Notes: generated from the sequence alone by a model not told the origin. Positions 61,492-63,812 are shown, numbered from the stretch's first letter. The stretch is DNA of 64,000 nucleotides from Deroplatys truncata (GCA_030765065.1 CM060983.1:52450067-52514066), one strand, 5' to 3'. Program-made: numbers and translations.

Positions 61492-63812
61492 ATGAACTTA
61501 TTTATGTTTTGACATGCTTTGAACTTGATGTGCATACAACAGTCTTTTGATGAAATAACAGAGAATAAAGTAATAGGTATACAGTCTACTTCATGGAACC
61601 ATTTACTGGCCTTTGAATGACTACATTTCAGATACACACATATTTTGAGTAAATATGTTTATGTGCTGAAAAGTAGAAACTAAACAAGAATAGTGGCCAA
61701 ATTTTTCAACAAGGTGGAAAATAGAATTTGGAATGATTCGAAAGAAATAAAAAAAGGGGAAAACAAAACAGAAAAGAATAAACCATTATGTTGGATCTGT
61801 TCCAAGATAATGTAATGTAACATGTCATTTCGAGTTGAATCATAAAAATGTTTGCTCATTATCAAATGAAGAAATAAGAGAGTTAATTTCATTTAAGATT
61901 CAGGTACACAAAATAAACACGTTCTTTTATAAATGGGTGTTAGTAAGATTTAGCAACAAACTCCACACTAAAGATAATTGTGATAATTAATTTAACGGTC
62001 GATGAAAGTATGCATTGTTTTATTTATACATGTTACAGTTAATTTTTTGGATATAAATATTTTTACAAATTATTTTAAGTTAAAGCAAAAGGCATTTTAT
62101 TGTTACACCATGACATTTGTTAATGTAGTAAATATTTGCTGTACTTGCAAAATAAAATCATGCAAATGTCCAATTTATTTATAGGTGATGCAGTTTATTT
62201 TCTAAATAAATACTCTATAGTCATAAAAGTTAATTTGTAGTTTGAAAATCAAACATGAGTTTCCTGATGATTGTTGAAGGGAACTTGTGACAAATGATAC
62301 AATTAAAGGTAATAAACCTGACTTTAATTGGCACACTAGTCTGAAAAGTTGGCCATTATTCCATAGGTAGGGAGCATCATTGGAGCATTGCTGTTTGAAT
62401 TCTGCTACCAACATTGCAACATTGAGGGTCTAAGCTACAAAGCATAGCCGAGGGATGTTTTTAGAAGGAGATGGGTTCAGCAGTTGCAGCCAAAGGCCAC
62501 ATCTGCGGAGCAACGACAGGGCGTAGCCATAGGATCTGCCCAACTAAGCTCAAATGATCCACTTTAGCTACATTTTCATTGCTTTGCGACATTCCATTAG
62601 CTACATTTTTTTACCACATTGGCAGTAACTCCTGACAAGATGTCCACTGTGACCACTATATTAACATTTTATAGCCCCTACCCACGTATGAAATAATGTC
62701 TGAAAAGTTTTATTACCATTAATGGCCTAGTCTATTCTGGATCATAGTAGAATATCACCCCTCTTAGCATTTACATAGGATATGCATCATTCATACAGAA
62801 TTTTGCAAATGGCAAAATGGATGTCCAAATTAAAAGTTATAGTTATAATACGGAGATTACAACATAACAAAAATAAATTATCATTGCATTTTCTCTAATT
62901 GCAATCTGATGCACAGAATACTTGTTTAAACAAACACAACTGTCAATGAAAATATTATTACTACTAAAGTGCACCTAACTGTTCCTGTTGGTCCATGGAG
63001 GGTTATTTCTGGAACTCCCACATCCTGAATTGTGAGTGCCACTCCTGGTAGGCCACCAATGTTTTCCCAGGTGCAATGTGTGATGAATATATGTTCTAGC
63101 TTCGACAACTTCATTTTGTGCTCGTGTGCCAGTCGTTGTGTTCCCTCTCCACAATTGAATATGTACCTACAAATTACATGAAAATTTTAGACTGTCACAG
63201 TTTCATAAGATGTTTGAAGCACATGCAATGACACATTCTGGTTCAAACGAATATGAAAAAGCTGATCACTATGGGATCCTACAAACAAAACATGTTTTAA
63301 AAATGTACCCGTAATGTTATTACTATGTGTAATACTTAAGGAGTTAACTTTCTTCTGGCAAGACTTGGCTACGTCCACAATATCGACAAATACCAACATC
63401 TAACAATTTAACCTCTGCATGAAATTAGCCATACACTTTGCAAACATCTTACCAAAGAAACCTGAACACTAGGACTACATAGATATTAAAAATACAGCCT
63501 AAAACTACGAAGATATTAAAAAATCTTTAAAATGATGTAATACCTAGATTGATCAGTGAACATGTACAATGAACGAGGGGCTCCTTTTGCTCCACTTCCC
63601 AAAACTTGCAATGACACAGTCCCAGGTACATATTTCTGACCTTTTTCCTTCAGTTTCTTCCTTTGTTTTTGGAGTTCAACAGTGTGTCCCATGCTCTTAG
63701 GCATGGTTAATAGTAATTTGTTGAGGTTATGTTTCTTTGAGTACAAGAGTTTTGTCACATGTGCACAATTTGGTATTGACTTTAAGATTACTTGCTTGGA
63801 AATTAATAACAT
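16229..63812 (-). CDS. ELAC2: Ribonuclease Z, long form (ELAC2-like), complete spliced gene
   Basis: This enzyme is a zinc-dependent endonuclease that removes the 3' trailer from tRNA precursors in nucleus and mitochondria. Eleven exons (63812-63544, 63166-62980, 59337-59061, 55138-54902, 45648-45504, 40733-40449, 34371-34159, 27619-27319, 21597-21405, 20199-19976, 16366-16229) give 2469 nt and 822 residues. The N-terminal metallo-beta-lactamase half keeps GEGTQR (96-101) but has lost the His motif (THCTWENIGGL), as usual in long forms. The C-terminal catalytic half has FLGTGS, LLDCGEGT, HLHADH (578-583), H670, GDTMPC (691-696), HEAT (711-714), HST (728-730) and HFSQRY (750-755). All metal ligands appear present. 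Introns 2 to 10 are filled with transposons, but no exon is damaged. Alternative starts at 63812 and 63704 may give mitochondrial and nuclear forms. Confidence 0.95.
16367..16667 (-). other. RNase Z intron 10, 3' part
   Basis: Intronic; nothing recognised before the MITE at 16668. Confidence 0.5.
16668..17349 (+). repeat. Harbinger-like MITE (family C), 3'-truncated
   Basis: About 680 bp similar to the intact copy at 23571-24331, from the TIR (GCCGCTTGTAAATGATCAAA) to GTGTTCTGA, where family A sequence takes over. A 54-bp internal segment is duplicated at about 16952-17059 (GATTAGGTTATACATAAGCTAGCC occurs twice), which the other copy lacks. Confidence 0.8.
17500..18732 (-). mobile_element. 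Tc1-like DNA transposon, 1233 bp
   Basis: Terminal inverted repeats of about 27 bp (CACTACGTGATCAAAAGTAT at the left, its complement at the right, slightly diverged) are flanked by TA at 17498-17499 and 18733-18734. The transposase is on the minus strand. It sits inside a family A copy in RNase Z intron 10. Confidence 0.93.
17581..18612 (-). pseudogene. Tc1-like transposase, inactivated
   Basis: A start at 18612 (MGCSVELTDFKRG) is followed at once by a stop. Pieces then cover the paired-like HTH domain (CEISTLLNIPRSTVSDVI), and after frameshifts the DDE domain: the first Asp in MWSDESRYT, the second in IFQHD, and a Glu in NPIEHLWDVLE, the DD34E arrangement of Tc1 elements. Stops at about 18585, 17878 and 17806 plus frameshifts make it non-functional. 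Confidence 0.9.
19495..19531 (-). repeat. Family A 5'-end scrap, inverted
   Basis: GTAGAGAAAGTCATGTGA...CATATCAGA is the complement of the family A start. Only about 37 bp remain, 45 bp after the end of a plus-strand A copy. Confidence 0.7.
19575..19950 (+). pseudogene. Penelope-like element fragment (GIY-YIG region)
   Basis: A broken frame reads KSGIYKIE, then CSKIYV (a decayed YIG motif) and RKTE, then TTLAAHFRNK. This is the GIY-YIG endonuclease domain found at the C-terminus of PLE proteins. Stops and substitutions throughout. Confidence 0.75.
19976..20199 (-). CDS. ELAC2: RNase Z exon 10
   Basis: Residues 703 (part) to 777. It carries HEAT (711-714), the HST motif (728-730) and HFSQRY (750-755), whose His is a zinc ligand. 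The acceptor is TTTTAG and the donor CAG/GTAATT in phase 0. Length 224 nt. Confidence 0.95.
20238..21045 (+). repeat. Family A repeat, variant subfamily, 3'-truncated
   Basis: It starts with the family A end, but its second 200 bp differ from the main type (a GACATGCAAAGAGAATTACA block, then TACAAGGGCAATATAGAAAT). The copy stops at the CA tract at about 21045. It is very similar to the copy at 21801, and the two flank exon 9. Confidence 0.82.
21214..21322 (+). repeat. Family A internal fragment
   Basis: TAATTTTCTTGTAGGTGCAA to GCATTCCATTCTCTTTGCAT matches about 100 bp of the family A left half; no ends are present. Confidence 0.75.
21405..21597 (-). CDS. ELAC2: RNase Z exon 9
   Basis: Residues 639-702 plus one base. 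It includes KHCPNSFGVAF with H670 and SGDTMPC with D692, both metal-site motifs. The acceptor is CTCTCTCCAG and the donor TTAG/GTATGT. 193 nt. Confidence 0.95.
21801..22478 (+). repeat. Family A repeat, variant subfamily, internally deleted
   Basis: The first 450 bp match the variant copy at 20238. It then jumps to the last 230 bp, with CA tract and canonical 3' end. GGAAAAA before the start and GTAAAAA after the end leave the exact insertion point ambiguous within A-runs. Confidence 0.85.
22479..22619. other. RNase Z intron 8 spacer
   Basis: Short AT-rich spacer; nothing recognised. Confidence 0.5.
22620..23040 (-). pseudogene. RTE-like non-LTR retrotransposon, C-terminal remnant
   Basis: The minus strand reads RLRWEVGLEEDCKAVG, then RNWKKLPRNKMIEKSSEEG, the pattern (arginine-rich, WxxxLEED, GxRNWR) found at the extreme C-terminus of many endonuclease/RT non-LTR elements. 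An AT-rich end follows. Several stops; the element is dead. Confidence 0.6.
23041..23570 (+). pseudogene. Penelope-like element fragment, left part
   Basis: A 140-codon open piece (from 23064) reads MDNYIKNKGYNPRPHKHAIF, then FTFHPWAHKKFQKIFKQWNI, the region between the RT and GIY-YIG domains. A frameshift then gives SDCKLKYIGKTKRN. It is interrupted at 23571 by a MITE and resumes at 24332. Confidence 0.9.
23571..24331 (+). mobile_element. Harbinger-like MITE (family C), intact, with TAA duplication
   Basis: The ends AGCCCCTTGTACACGATCAA and TTGATTGTGTACAAGGCACT are inverted repeats. TAA occurs on both sides (23568-23570 and 24332-24334), the target typical of PIF/Harbinger elements. There is no transposase. 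It split a PLE fragment whose reading can be followed across the insertion. Confidence 0.85.
24332..24700 (+). pseudogene. Penelope-like element fragment, right part and 3' end
   Basis: It continues the fragment at 23041: VIAYHFWNSNHNIHNEIN, then in another frame NFNFPPEKDLDFKYIKPEMT, matching the C-terminus of the intact PLE protein at 48514. A hammerhead-like 3' motif follows at about 24612-24648. Confidence 0.85.
24612..24648 (+). ncRNA. Hammerhead-like motif at PLE 3' end
   Basis: CTGAAGA, a hairpin (GAAGAC...GTCTTC), then GAAACGCGTT. This is the same layout as at the other PLE 3' ends, but the hairpin overlaps the core, so cleavage activity is doubtful. Confidence 0.4.
24701..25077. other. 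RNase Z intron 8 spacer
   Basis: AT-rich; nothing recognised. Confidence 0.45.
25078..25303 (+). repeat. Family A, truncated left end, tandem unit 1
   Basis: The first about 225 bp of family A, ending at the internal A-run (GGACATAAAA...), where the next copy begins directly. Confidence 0.9.
25312..25537 (+). repeat. Family A, truncated left end, tandem unit 2
   Basis: Nearly identical to unit 1 and truncated at the same internal A-run (GGACATAAAA). Confidence 0.9.
25546..25815 (+). repeat. Family A, truncated left end, tandem unit 3 (variant subfamily)
   Basis: A longer unit of the subfamily also seen at 39543 (TACAAGGGCATTATAGAAAA). It is again cut at the A-run after CCAAGACA. Confidence 0.9.
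25823..26674 (+). repeat. Family A repeat, full length, end of tandem array
   Basis: Complete copy with both canonical ends. It follows three truncated copies head to tail. No leftover 3' parts of the truncated copies follow it, so the array is not simple nested insertion. Confidence 0.92.
26675..27318. other. RNase Z intron 8, 5' part
   Basis: No exon or repeat recognised between the family A array and exon 8. Confidence 0.5.
27319..27619 (-). CDS. ELAC2: RNase Z exon 8 (catalytic His motif)
   Basis: Residues 538 (part) to 638. It contains YILLDCGEGTFGQL (542-555) and the zinc-binding HLHADH motif (578-583) followed by HIGL. The acceptor is TTTCAG and the donor CTG/GTTAGT in phase 0. 301 nt. 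Confidence 0.96.
27620..27882 (-). other. RNase Z intron 7, 3' part
   Basis: No feature recognised. Confidence 0.5.
27883..27966 (-). repeat. Family A 3'-end fragment, inverted
   Basis: GAAAAAGTATTGCATTCCACCC to GAGGCTCCCTGAAT is the complement of the last 85 bp of family A without its extreme end. A purine tract follows. Confidence 0.8.
27967..28109. repeat. Purine-rich (GGAA/GAAA) tract
   Basis: About 140 bp almost entirely A and G on the plus strand, built of GAAGGAAAGAAA-like units. It separates two partial copies of the same family A end. Confidence 0.9.
28110..28184 (-). repeat. Family A 3'-end fragment, inverted, second copy
   Basis: AGTATTTGCATTCCATCC to TTTTGAGGGCC repeats the fragment at 27883, so the purine tract lies between duplicated ends. 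Confidence 0.78.
28193..29009 (+). repeat. Family A repeat, near full length
   Basis: Canonical start and end, a short deletion at about 28385, and a CA tract of a few units. Confidence 0.9.
29030..29790 (-). repeat. Family A repeat, old diverged subfamily, inverted
   Basis: The order of blocks follows family A on the minus strand (CA/GT tract, AGTATCTTCC, TTTTCTGGAATAG, GGTAAACG..., GTAGAGAAAGTCATGTGAAT), but with 20-30% visible divergence. The 3' end is missing. Confidence 0.75.
29938..30892. other. Unidentified 0.95-kb insertion in a family A copy
   Basis: The family A text breaks at CTTCCAAC and resumes at AAATGTGACATGAAG. The inserted AT-rich sequence has no ORF and no inverted ends I could match. 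A short direct repeat resembling AACGTGAAG/AATGTGACATGAAG lies at the edges. Confidence 0.5.
31297..31336 (-). ncRNA. Hammerhead-like motif, left arm of second PLE pair
   Basis: The minus strand reads CTGACGAT, a GAGAG...CTCTC hairpin, then GAAACATGTCC. This keeps the CUGANGA core, a stem II, GAAAC and a GUC cleavage-type triplet with a minimal stem III, as reported for PLEs. There is one extra T between the core and stem II. Confidence 0.55.
31383..31590 (-). mobile_element. Short retroposon in the PLE arm
   Basis: A 208-bp insertion flanked by the 12-bp direct repeat TATCTGCTTGTA (31371-31382 and 31591-31602). The sister PLE arm lacks it. Its left end, read on the minus strand, is GAAATAAATATTACATTACAT, a repeat-rich tail that suggests a LINE or SINE 3' end. 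Confidence 0.75.
31603..31968 (-). pseudogene. PLE C-terminal coding remnant, left arm
   Basis: A 121-codon open piece has GICAIECLDCNMKYIGKTKRN (GIY-YIG, with GICAIE in place of GIYxI), then KSAVANHFWEKNHEID and WEKIYIWKNKNIAM. The RT domain is absent by 5' truncation. Confidence 0.88.
32200..32640 (+). pseudogene. PLE C-terminal coding remnant, right arm
   Basis: The same region as the left arm, with frameshifts and stops: EQKPGICAIECLNYNIKYIG, then KSAVANHFW and TWEKIYIWKNKNIAMNFDIS. It is more decayed than the left arm. Confidence 0.85.
32666..32706 (+). ncRNA. Decayed hammerhead-like motif, right arm of second PLE pair
   Basis: CTGACAA (core G changed to A), an imperfect AAGAG...CTCTC hairpin, then GAAACATGTCC. 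The core mutation should abolish activity. Confidence 0.45.
32932..33877 (+). repeat. Family A repeat, full length, variant left half
   Basis: Canonical ends, with the left-half subfamily also seen at 20238 and 21801. It has a TTTTAAAAAA run before the start and AAAA after the end. Confidence 0.9.
33878..34158. other. RNase Z intron 7, 5' part
   Basis: It includes a decayed inverted family A start at about 33990-34037 (GAGCAAGTCATGTGACTG, TGTCAGATTTTT). Nothing else was seen. Confidence 0.5.
34159..34371 (-). CDS. ELAC2: RNase Z exon 7 (start of catalytic half)
   Basis: Residues 467 (part) to 537. It ends the linker and opens the C-terminal lactamase fold with KLTFLGTGSCIPNKTRNTSG. The acceptor is TTTCAG and the donor CCAG/GTAAAT in phase 2. 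213 nt. Confidence 0.95.
34372..34900 (-). other. RNase Z intron 6, 3' part
   Basis: AT-rich; nothing recognised before the mariner-type remnant. Confidence 0.5.
35060..35705 (+). pseudogene. Mariner-type transposase remnant, N-terminal part
   Basis: Reads MKTLMNKFRERRSILDRKQR, VLTKEKLDEIEEHLEHPPQK, then in broken frames FFCHKAWFHL (the DEAWFHL motif with Asp lost) and KIGVWCIVNAYRI. This is a common arthropod mariner-like family with an HTH N-terminus. It is interrupted at 35706 by a pogo-like element and resumes at 37914. Confidence 0.82.
36138..36405 (+). pseudogene. Pogo-type HTH remnant
   Basis: From MKKRKCSK, through a stop, to SEKLKILEVYHNPNMKHVD and IPPTTLNMIVSKPKL, resembling the CENP-B/Pipsqueak HTH that begins pogo transposases. 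The DDE domain is absent. Confidence 0.75.
36832..37876 (-). mobile_element. TIR element with perfect inverted ends, inserted in the pogo-like element
   Basis: The 32-bp ends starting TACCCCCGCCGCTATAACGT are identical inverted repeats, and TA is duplicated on both sides (36830-36831, 37877-37878). The related pogo-like copy at 41923 shows the empty site (CCTTAGGTCC). Length 1045 bp. It encodes only a transposase N-terminus. Confidence 0.93.
37119..37484 (-). CDS. N-terminal transposase-like protein, 121 residues
   Basis: It starts MSEKRRRSPSDDSRSENP. The middle (SQALELLWRTREFFEQEK, then DKAVQRTAAALDLSTRTVV) looks like an HTH, followed by STPGKKKKRS, a basic linker. The order (HTH, then a T-P-G-K-K basic patch) resembles N-termini of arthropod IS630-type transposases that I recall, and resembles the remnant at 58263. 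No DDE domain follows. It could be a truncated transposase or a DNA-binding-only product. Confidence 0.6.
   Translation of the reverse strand: MSEKRRRSPSDDSRSENPLRRGVPLNSQALELLWRTREFFEQEKEYVKLHGNPSIPADKAVQRTAAALDLSTRTVVHKGVKLQQKEDKIPEPSGTQQVFLSTPGKKKKRSLVQSQILMLSN
37914..38147 (+). pseudogene. Mariner-type transposase remnant, C-terminal part
   Basis: Continues the remnant at 35060: WPS, stop, SPDLILCDSYLWGKLYATKP (the SPDLTPCDFYLWG motif, with the catalytic Asp retained in LCDSY), then RRCQKYADTEGHFHHL-like sequence and a stop. Confidence 0.8.
38148..38590. other. RNase Z intron 6, nothing recognised
   Basis: No repeat or exon identified. Confidence 0.45.
38591..39530 (+). repeat. Old family A copy interrupted by a pogo-type fragment
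   Basis: Blocks at 38620-38890 (CTCTTACAGTTTATCAGTTATAC, ATATCTTACACATATAGCAT, GGGATTTTCTTAGAAACCTT) and at about 39490-39530 (CAGTACTTCC, CAGCAGAGAAGTAA) follow family A. A 22-bp piece (GAACTTCACAGACCACTCAC) is duplicated at about 38682-38725. Confidence 0.65.
38900..39270 (-). pseudogene. Pogo/CENP-B-type transposase N-terminal remnant
   Basis: The minus strand reads MEYKGKQRRMSYDTFLKRKV, then NGNRKAGRKFSAPESNV, LEFVCERRKN and, after a stop, FKASHGWVEF. This is the order (DNA-binding domain with GNRxAxRxF, then EWVxExRxxG and FKASxGWxxRF) of pogo-related or CENP-B-like transposases. It is inserted in an old A copy. Confidence 0.65.
39543..40422 (+). repeat. Family A repeat, full length, variant left half
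   Basis: Canonical ends and full interior; the left half is like the tandem unit at 25546. Confidence 0.92.
40449..40733 (-). CDS. ELAC2: RNase Z exon 6
   Basis: Residues 372 (part) to 466: YQQWMDKFSPSTCHLPLNES, then VHRVQHKLNLLHQGIFPMLQ and LCTIHLRPKRCLDR, aligning with the end of the ELAC2 N-terminal half. The acceptor is AAACAG and the donor ATAG/GTAATG. 285 nt, phase 2. Confidence 0.95.
40734..41540 (-). other. RNase Z intron 5, 3' part
   Basis: No feature recognised. Confidence 0.45.
41541..41922 (+). pseudogene. Penelope-like element fragment (GIY-YIG region)
   Basis: Broken frames read SRIYKTECKYYHKLYIDQTK and RTKEHF-like sequence, KQTEKSVIG, then LMNL, equivalent to the GIY-YIG domain and C-terminus of the intact PLE. 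It is interrupted by the pogo-like element at 41923; a short tail may continue at 43088-43190. Confidence 0.75.
41923..43087 (+). mobile_element. Pogo-like element, 1165 bp, uninterrupted copy
   Basis: TIRs CAGTGGAATCTCGTTAGCAC and the complement of ACTAACGAGATTCTACTG are flanked by TA (41921-41922, 43088-43089). It has the same HTH remnant (MKKRKYSK at 42363) and closely matches the copy at 35706 without that copy's insertion. Non-autonomous. Confidence 0.92.
43088..43437. other. RNase Z intron 5 spacer
   Basis: A short tail of the PLE fragment (to about 43190), then nothing recognised. Confidence 0.45.
43438..43828 (+). mobile_element. TIR MITE, 391 bp
   Basis: The ends GGGGTGGACCATTTAAGGTG and the complement of AACTTAAAGGTCCACCCC are inverted repeats extending about 45 bp (ATATCTCCAAAA shared). 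No ORF. A half copy is at 14856. The superfamily is not certain; ATA-like flanks are seen. Confidence 0.88.
44065..45356 (+). mobile_element. Mariner transposon, 1292 bp, with TA duplication
   Basis: TIRs of about 28 bp (CGAGGATGGTCTGAAATGTT left; the complement of AACTTTTCAGATCAACCTCG right) are flanked by TA at 44063-44064 and 45357-45358. The length and transposase fit the irritans group of mariners. It lies in RNase Z intron 5, antisense to the gene. Confidence 0.95.
44243..45291 (+). pseudogene. Mariner transposase, inactivated (irritans type)
   Basis: Start MDKIEYRAVIKYLFLKGN with an HTH, a stop at 44332, and a frameshift at about 44815. The first Asp is in TVDKTWIHHY. The second is lost: the motif reads LFHQANTPSH where the family has HQD. 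The last Asp is kept in YSPDLAPCDFFLF. About 350 codons, close to the normal mariner length. Nearly whole, but unable to encode active enzyme. Confidence 0.94.
45504..45648 (-). CDS. ELAC2: RNase Z exon 5
   Basis: Residues 324 (part) to 371: VVDCPDFGYLDSLINHPVF, then VAFLVVHFTPQKVMEDPR, matching the ELAC2 VVECPDE region. The acceptor is TTTACAG and the donor CACG/GTAGGT. 145 nt, phase 2. I found it by reading the sequence between the mariner and the family A copy; it is too short for a long-ORF scan. Confidence 0.94.
46280..46322 (-). ncRNA. Hammerhead-like motif, left PLE arm 3' end
   Basis: The minus strand reads CTGACGAT, a GGGGAC...GTCTCC hairpin, GAAACGCGTTC. Same structure as in the right arm, with one base difference (GCGTTC for GCATTC). 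Confidence 0.5.
46314..48101 (-). pseudogene. PLE protein, left arm, main open part (595 codons)
   Basis: Equivalent to residues 114-708 of the intact copy with three visible replacements (SLKSKPVVY for YLKSKPEVY, and PPDDDR for PPGDDR). RT and GIY-YIG motifs are all present. It is disconnected from its N-terminus by a one-base insertion in an A-run near 48195 (seven A where the right arm has six), so the full protein cannot be made. Confidence 0.93.
48172..48465 (-). pseudogene. PLE protein, left arm, N-terminal part before the frameshift
   Basis: Reads MSAKTMKLKKKLNNLIFKQK from 48441 and continues to CFNFTKKYRKLCC, where the extra A shifts the frame. Otherwise it matches the N-terminus of the intact copy. 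Confidence 0.9.
48514..50640 (+). CDS. Intact Penelope-like reverse transcriptase/GIY-YIG endonuclease, 708 residues
   Basis: This retroelement protein primes reverse transcription at sites cut by its own nuclease. RT motifs are in order: LPKIHKLGNKMRPIV (218-231), FDVTALFPSIP (284-294, motif A), SGLTMGNPLSPF (343-354, motif B), YRYVDDIF (379-386, motif C with YVDD), then YLDIRI. A linker (FTYHPWTHHKFQRIF) leads to GIYQIDCNECNLVYIG (583-598) and KSAVAHHFW. The ATG is 36 bp from the palindrome centre and an in-frame TGA precedes it at 48469. The stop TGA (50638-50640) overlaps the hammerhead-like core. No frame break, so it may have been active recently. It lies antisense in RNase Z intron 4. 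Confidence 0.96.
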   Translation: MSAKTMKLKKKLNNLIFKQKNSLEYREKSPRHNQKRKSTYKHNLNNEPTTGQYVVNLSKEPFTSTELSVLNNGLKTCFNFTKNTENFVADIEIASNHLTDRDKSLIQSQCEPILDQIQAQKHHYVPHQKIIKYLKSKPEVYTKADKGNTLVILDQDDYESRVMQLLHNPEYIEISKNPLKECTKSLQNTLIETKTLTKAEKSRIKPDFPIIPRLYALPKIHKLGNKMRPIVNNINSPTYKLAKWLSNTFNSMPMFKSLSIKNSLELTSHLSNINISPTDMMVSFDVTALFPSIPKEELLPLLENWILNNGTPRAQTEDYLKLTKLCLDQNFFSFHHKIFKQTSGLTMGNPLSPFLAELYMSHFESHITKSFPHLFKTWYRYVDDIFAIVPKKLSEDALKLLNLQKRSIKFTMEKEENGQLPYLDIRIIRNNAHNKLTFGIYRKPTHTENYIKNNSYNPTSHKHAILNSITNRLVHIPMEKEEYQKEYQHIINIATMNGYQKKTIDKKIKRFERQEYIQQMTTLLRQQKPQAYRKFTYHPWTHHKFQRIFKKYNITLSPQNNHNIQKLLCNRTKDPIPNDKSAGIYQIDCNECNLVYIGRTKRNLEIRLKEHMRCIYQKQQDKSAVAHHFWSSNHDITPNIKLLKPINSSNELDIWEKIHIVKHRNHLMNFELPPPNSLWRFISPAPENTTNHTHPPGDDRQISVEREC
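50632..50674 (+). ncRNA. Hammerhead-like motif, right PLE arm 3' end
   Basis: CTGACGA core at 50637-50643, one extra T, a 6-bp GGGGAC/GTCTCC hairpin, GAAAC at 50663-50667, then GCATTC. Hammerhead ribozymes are known in PLE terminal repeats. Here the core is conserved, but self-cleavage is not shown. The ORF stop codon lies within CTGA. Confidence 0.52.
51692..51737. repeat. (TA)n microsatellite
   Basis: About 45 bp of pure TA alternation just after the Tc1-like transposase remnant. Confidence 0.95.
52469..53504 (+). pseudogene. Mariner-like transposase, inactivated
   Basis: MVVTGEQKSFCVLDYHVNNS, a stop, then HFRTKYGRDPPTGKAICKWY (HTH), AKELELPQKTVWRILRKRLQ, IFSDEATFHL (first Asp), PQLNGAPP followed by a run of C residues (the family has QDGAPPH, so the second Asp is lost), and LTPCDFFLWGYVKDHVY (third Asp), ending GAHIEHL. 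Stops and frameshifts inactivate it. Confidence 0.92.
53178..53196. repeat. Poly-C tract within mariner-like transposase
   Basis: A run of about 17 C residues at the second catalytic motif of the transposase; it has replaced the codons after GAPP. Confidence 0.9.
53664..53745. repeat. (CA)n microsatellite
   Basis: CA repeats with a short C-rich interruption, between the end of the intron 4 nest and an inverted family A copy; probably grown from the CA seed of the split A copy. Confidence 0.92.
53796..54608 (-). repeat. Family A repeat, near full length, inverted
   Basis: Both ends are canonical on the minus strand (TCTGATG at 54608, AGTAA at 53796). It faces the plus-strand A copy that contains the nest. 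Confidence 0.91.
54620..54723 (+). repeat. Family A 3'-end fragment
   Basis: GGGGCCTCAAAACATG to GTAGAAAAAGTAA, the last 105 bp of the family with substitutions, directly after an inverted full copy. Confidence 0.82.
54902..55138 (-). CDS. ELAC2: RNase Z exon 4
   Basis: Residues 245 (part) to 323: KPKIVIKSIEPVAMCYICRL, then GPLLGKLKAGEDVTLADGTV and PDDPGPVFI, matching the ELAC2 region that carries the flexible arm contacting tRNA. The acceptor is TTTTTCAG and the donor ATAG/GTAAGC. 237 nt, phase 1. Confidence 0.95.
55139..55361 (-). other. RNase Z intron 3, 3' part
   Basis: No feature recognised. Confidence 0.5.
55362..56600 (+). pseudogene. Penelope-like element, 5'-truncated and frameshifted
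   Basis: Starts in the RT domain (HNFFTFNHKFYKQSKGLAMG, then SPLSPILAELYM, motif B). Motif C is changed (RRYVDILSIIP for YVDD). Then LPFLDLIITR, HRKPTHVDNYIKKNGCNPTS, FTYHPWAF, HYIGKTKRNLETRLKKH (GIY-YIG part) and WEKIHIIKNSNNVINFEIPS. Several frame breaks. A hammerhead-like motif closes it. A different PLE lineage from the palindrome. Confidence 0.92.
56541..56580 (+). ncRNA. Hammerhead-like motif at PLE 3' end
   Basis: CTGATGAT, a weak GAG...CTC hairpin, GAAAACGTTTCC. The core is well preserved, stem II is short, and an extra A follows GAAA. Confidence 0.45.
56601..57689. other. RNase Z intron 3, middle
   Basis: Two similar stretches (about 57150-57260 and 57280-57380) share CATGTATTTACATTTTAAGATTATT-like text and CATTAGCCTAAGTTTATTTC, an old local duplication. 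Nothing else was recognised. Confidence 0.5.
57690..57944 (+). pseudogene. Penelope-like element scrap (C-terminus)
   Basis: Reads KNHDINPEPKLLKHITGKQG, equivalent to NHDITPNIKLLKPI of the intact PLE, then becomes unreadable. It ends at the TIR element at 57945. Confidence 0.7.
57945..58916 (-). mobile_element. TIR element, 972 bp, with TA duplication
   Basis: Inverted ends TTCACTCTTAGGTTGATCCG (left) with the matching complement at the right, continuing through CAAAACAAACCC to GTGCACCG for about 50 bp. TA flanks at 57943-57944 and 58917-58918. It encodes only a decayed transposase N-terminus on the minus strand. Confidence 0.92.
58263..58624 (-). pseudogene. N-terminal transposase-like remnant
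   Basis: From MEDGEF at 58624, through one frameshift, to KPLNSGEKIIVLNVYYKLCE, a basic VTPGEKKKKKKYAMQE segment and DFEKNAIRVTVYNFFF, then a stop. The layout (HTH-like part, then a TPGxKKK patch, then xxxIRxxxYNFF) parallels the protein at 37119 and arthropod IS630-type transposases. The catalytic domain is missing. Confidence 0.6.
59061..59337 (-). CDS. ELAC2: RNase Z exon 3
   Basis: Residues 153-244 plus one base: DEIFAATRRFVVLKELSVKM, PFDDPVMTVHYVPV (the strand preceding the linker), then a low-complexity acidic and basic linker (EDSEDDVDYY, KRKLKKIKED). The acceptor is GTTTACAG and the donor AATG/GTAAAT. 277 nt, phase 1. Confidence 0.94.
59338..59467 (-). other. RNase Z intron 2, 3' part
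   Basis: AT-rich; nothing recognised. Confidence 0.5.
59468..60064 (+). mobile_element. Mariner-like element with long inverted repeats, internally deleted
   Basis: About 190-bp terminal inverted repeats (59470-59640 and 59890-60064; GGAACTACAGGGAGAGCCAA at the left) enclose only about 240 bp. The centre encodes a transposase C-terminus: PRSPELTPCDFYLWGNLKQS, then MASISQRELQRVMDSFLKRC. The N-terminus and first two catalytic motifs are deleted. Confidence 0.85.
59670..59900 (+). pseudogene. Mariner-like transposase C-terminal remnant
   Basis: Contains SPELTPCDFYLWG with the third catalytic Asp, then a one-base frame change before TLEELKQNIRQEMASISQRE. It is the only coding part of the deleted element. 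Confidence 0.85.
60065..60479. other. RNase Z intron 2 spacer
   Basis: Nothing recognised. Confidence 0.45.
60492..60841 (-). mobile_element. tRNA-derived SINE (second family) with 12-bp target duplication
   Basis: The minus-strand head has TAGCACAATGGGCTGGAGTG (A-box-like) and GGTTTGATCCC (B-box-like). The tail at the left is GTTTAATAAAAA. CAGTCCAGGTTT is repeated at 60480-60491 and 60842-60853. The body is unrelated to the SINE at 3861. Confidence 0.85.
60854..62979. other. RNase Z intron 2, 5' part
   Basis: Apart from an ATT microsatellite at 61430-61490, no gene or mobile element was recognised. Confidence 0.5.
61430..61490. repeat. (ATT)n microsatellite
   Basis: About 20 uninterrupted ATT units. 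Confidence 0.95.
62980..63166 (-). CDS. ELAC2: RNase Z exon 2
   Basis: Residues 90 (part) to 152: YIFNCGEGTQRLAHEHKMKL, LEHIFITHCTWENIGGLPGV, VPEITLHGPTGT. It carries the degenerate lactamase motifs of the N-terminal half. The donor GTTAGG at 62979 is chosen over GTGCAC four bases later because only it keeps phase with exon 3. 187 nt. Confidence 0.94.
63167..63543 (-). other. RNase Z intron 1
   Basis: A 377-bp intron with GTATTA donor and TTTGTAG acceptor. It is the only short intron of the gene besides intron 9 and has no transposon. Confidence 0.9.
63544..63812 (-). CDS. ELAC2: RNase Z exon 1 with start codon
   Basis: Residues 1-89 plus two bases. The first 36 residues (MLLISKQVILKSIPNCAHVT...) are basic and hydrophobic without acidic residues, as in a mitochondrial presequence. 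A second ATG at 63704 (MPKSMGHTVELQKQRKK) could start a nuclear form, as known for human ELAC2. Then VSLQVLGSGAKGAPRSLYMF, the first strand motif. The donor is CTAG/GTATTA. Confidence 0.93.
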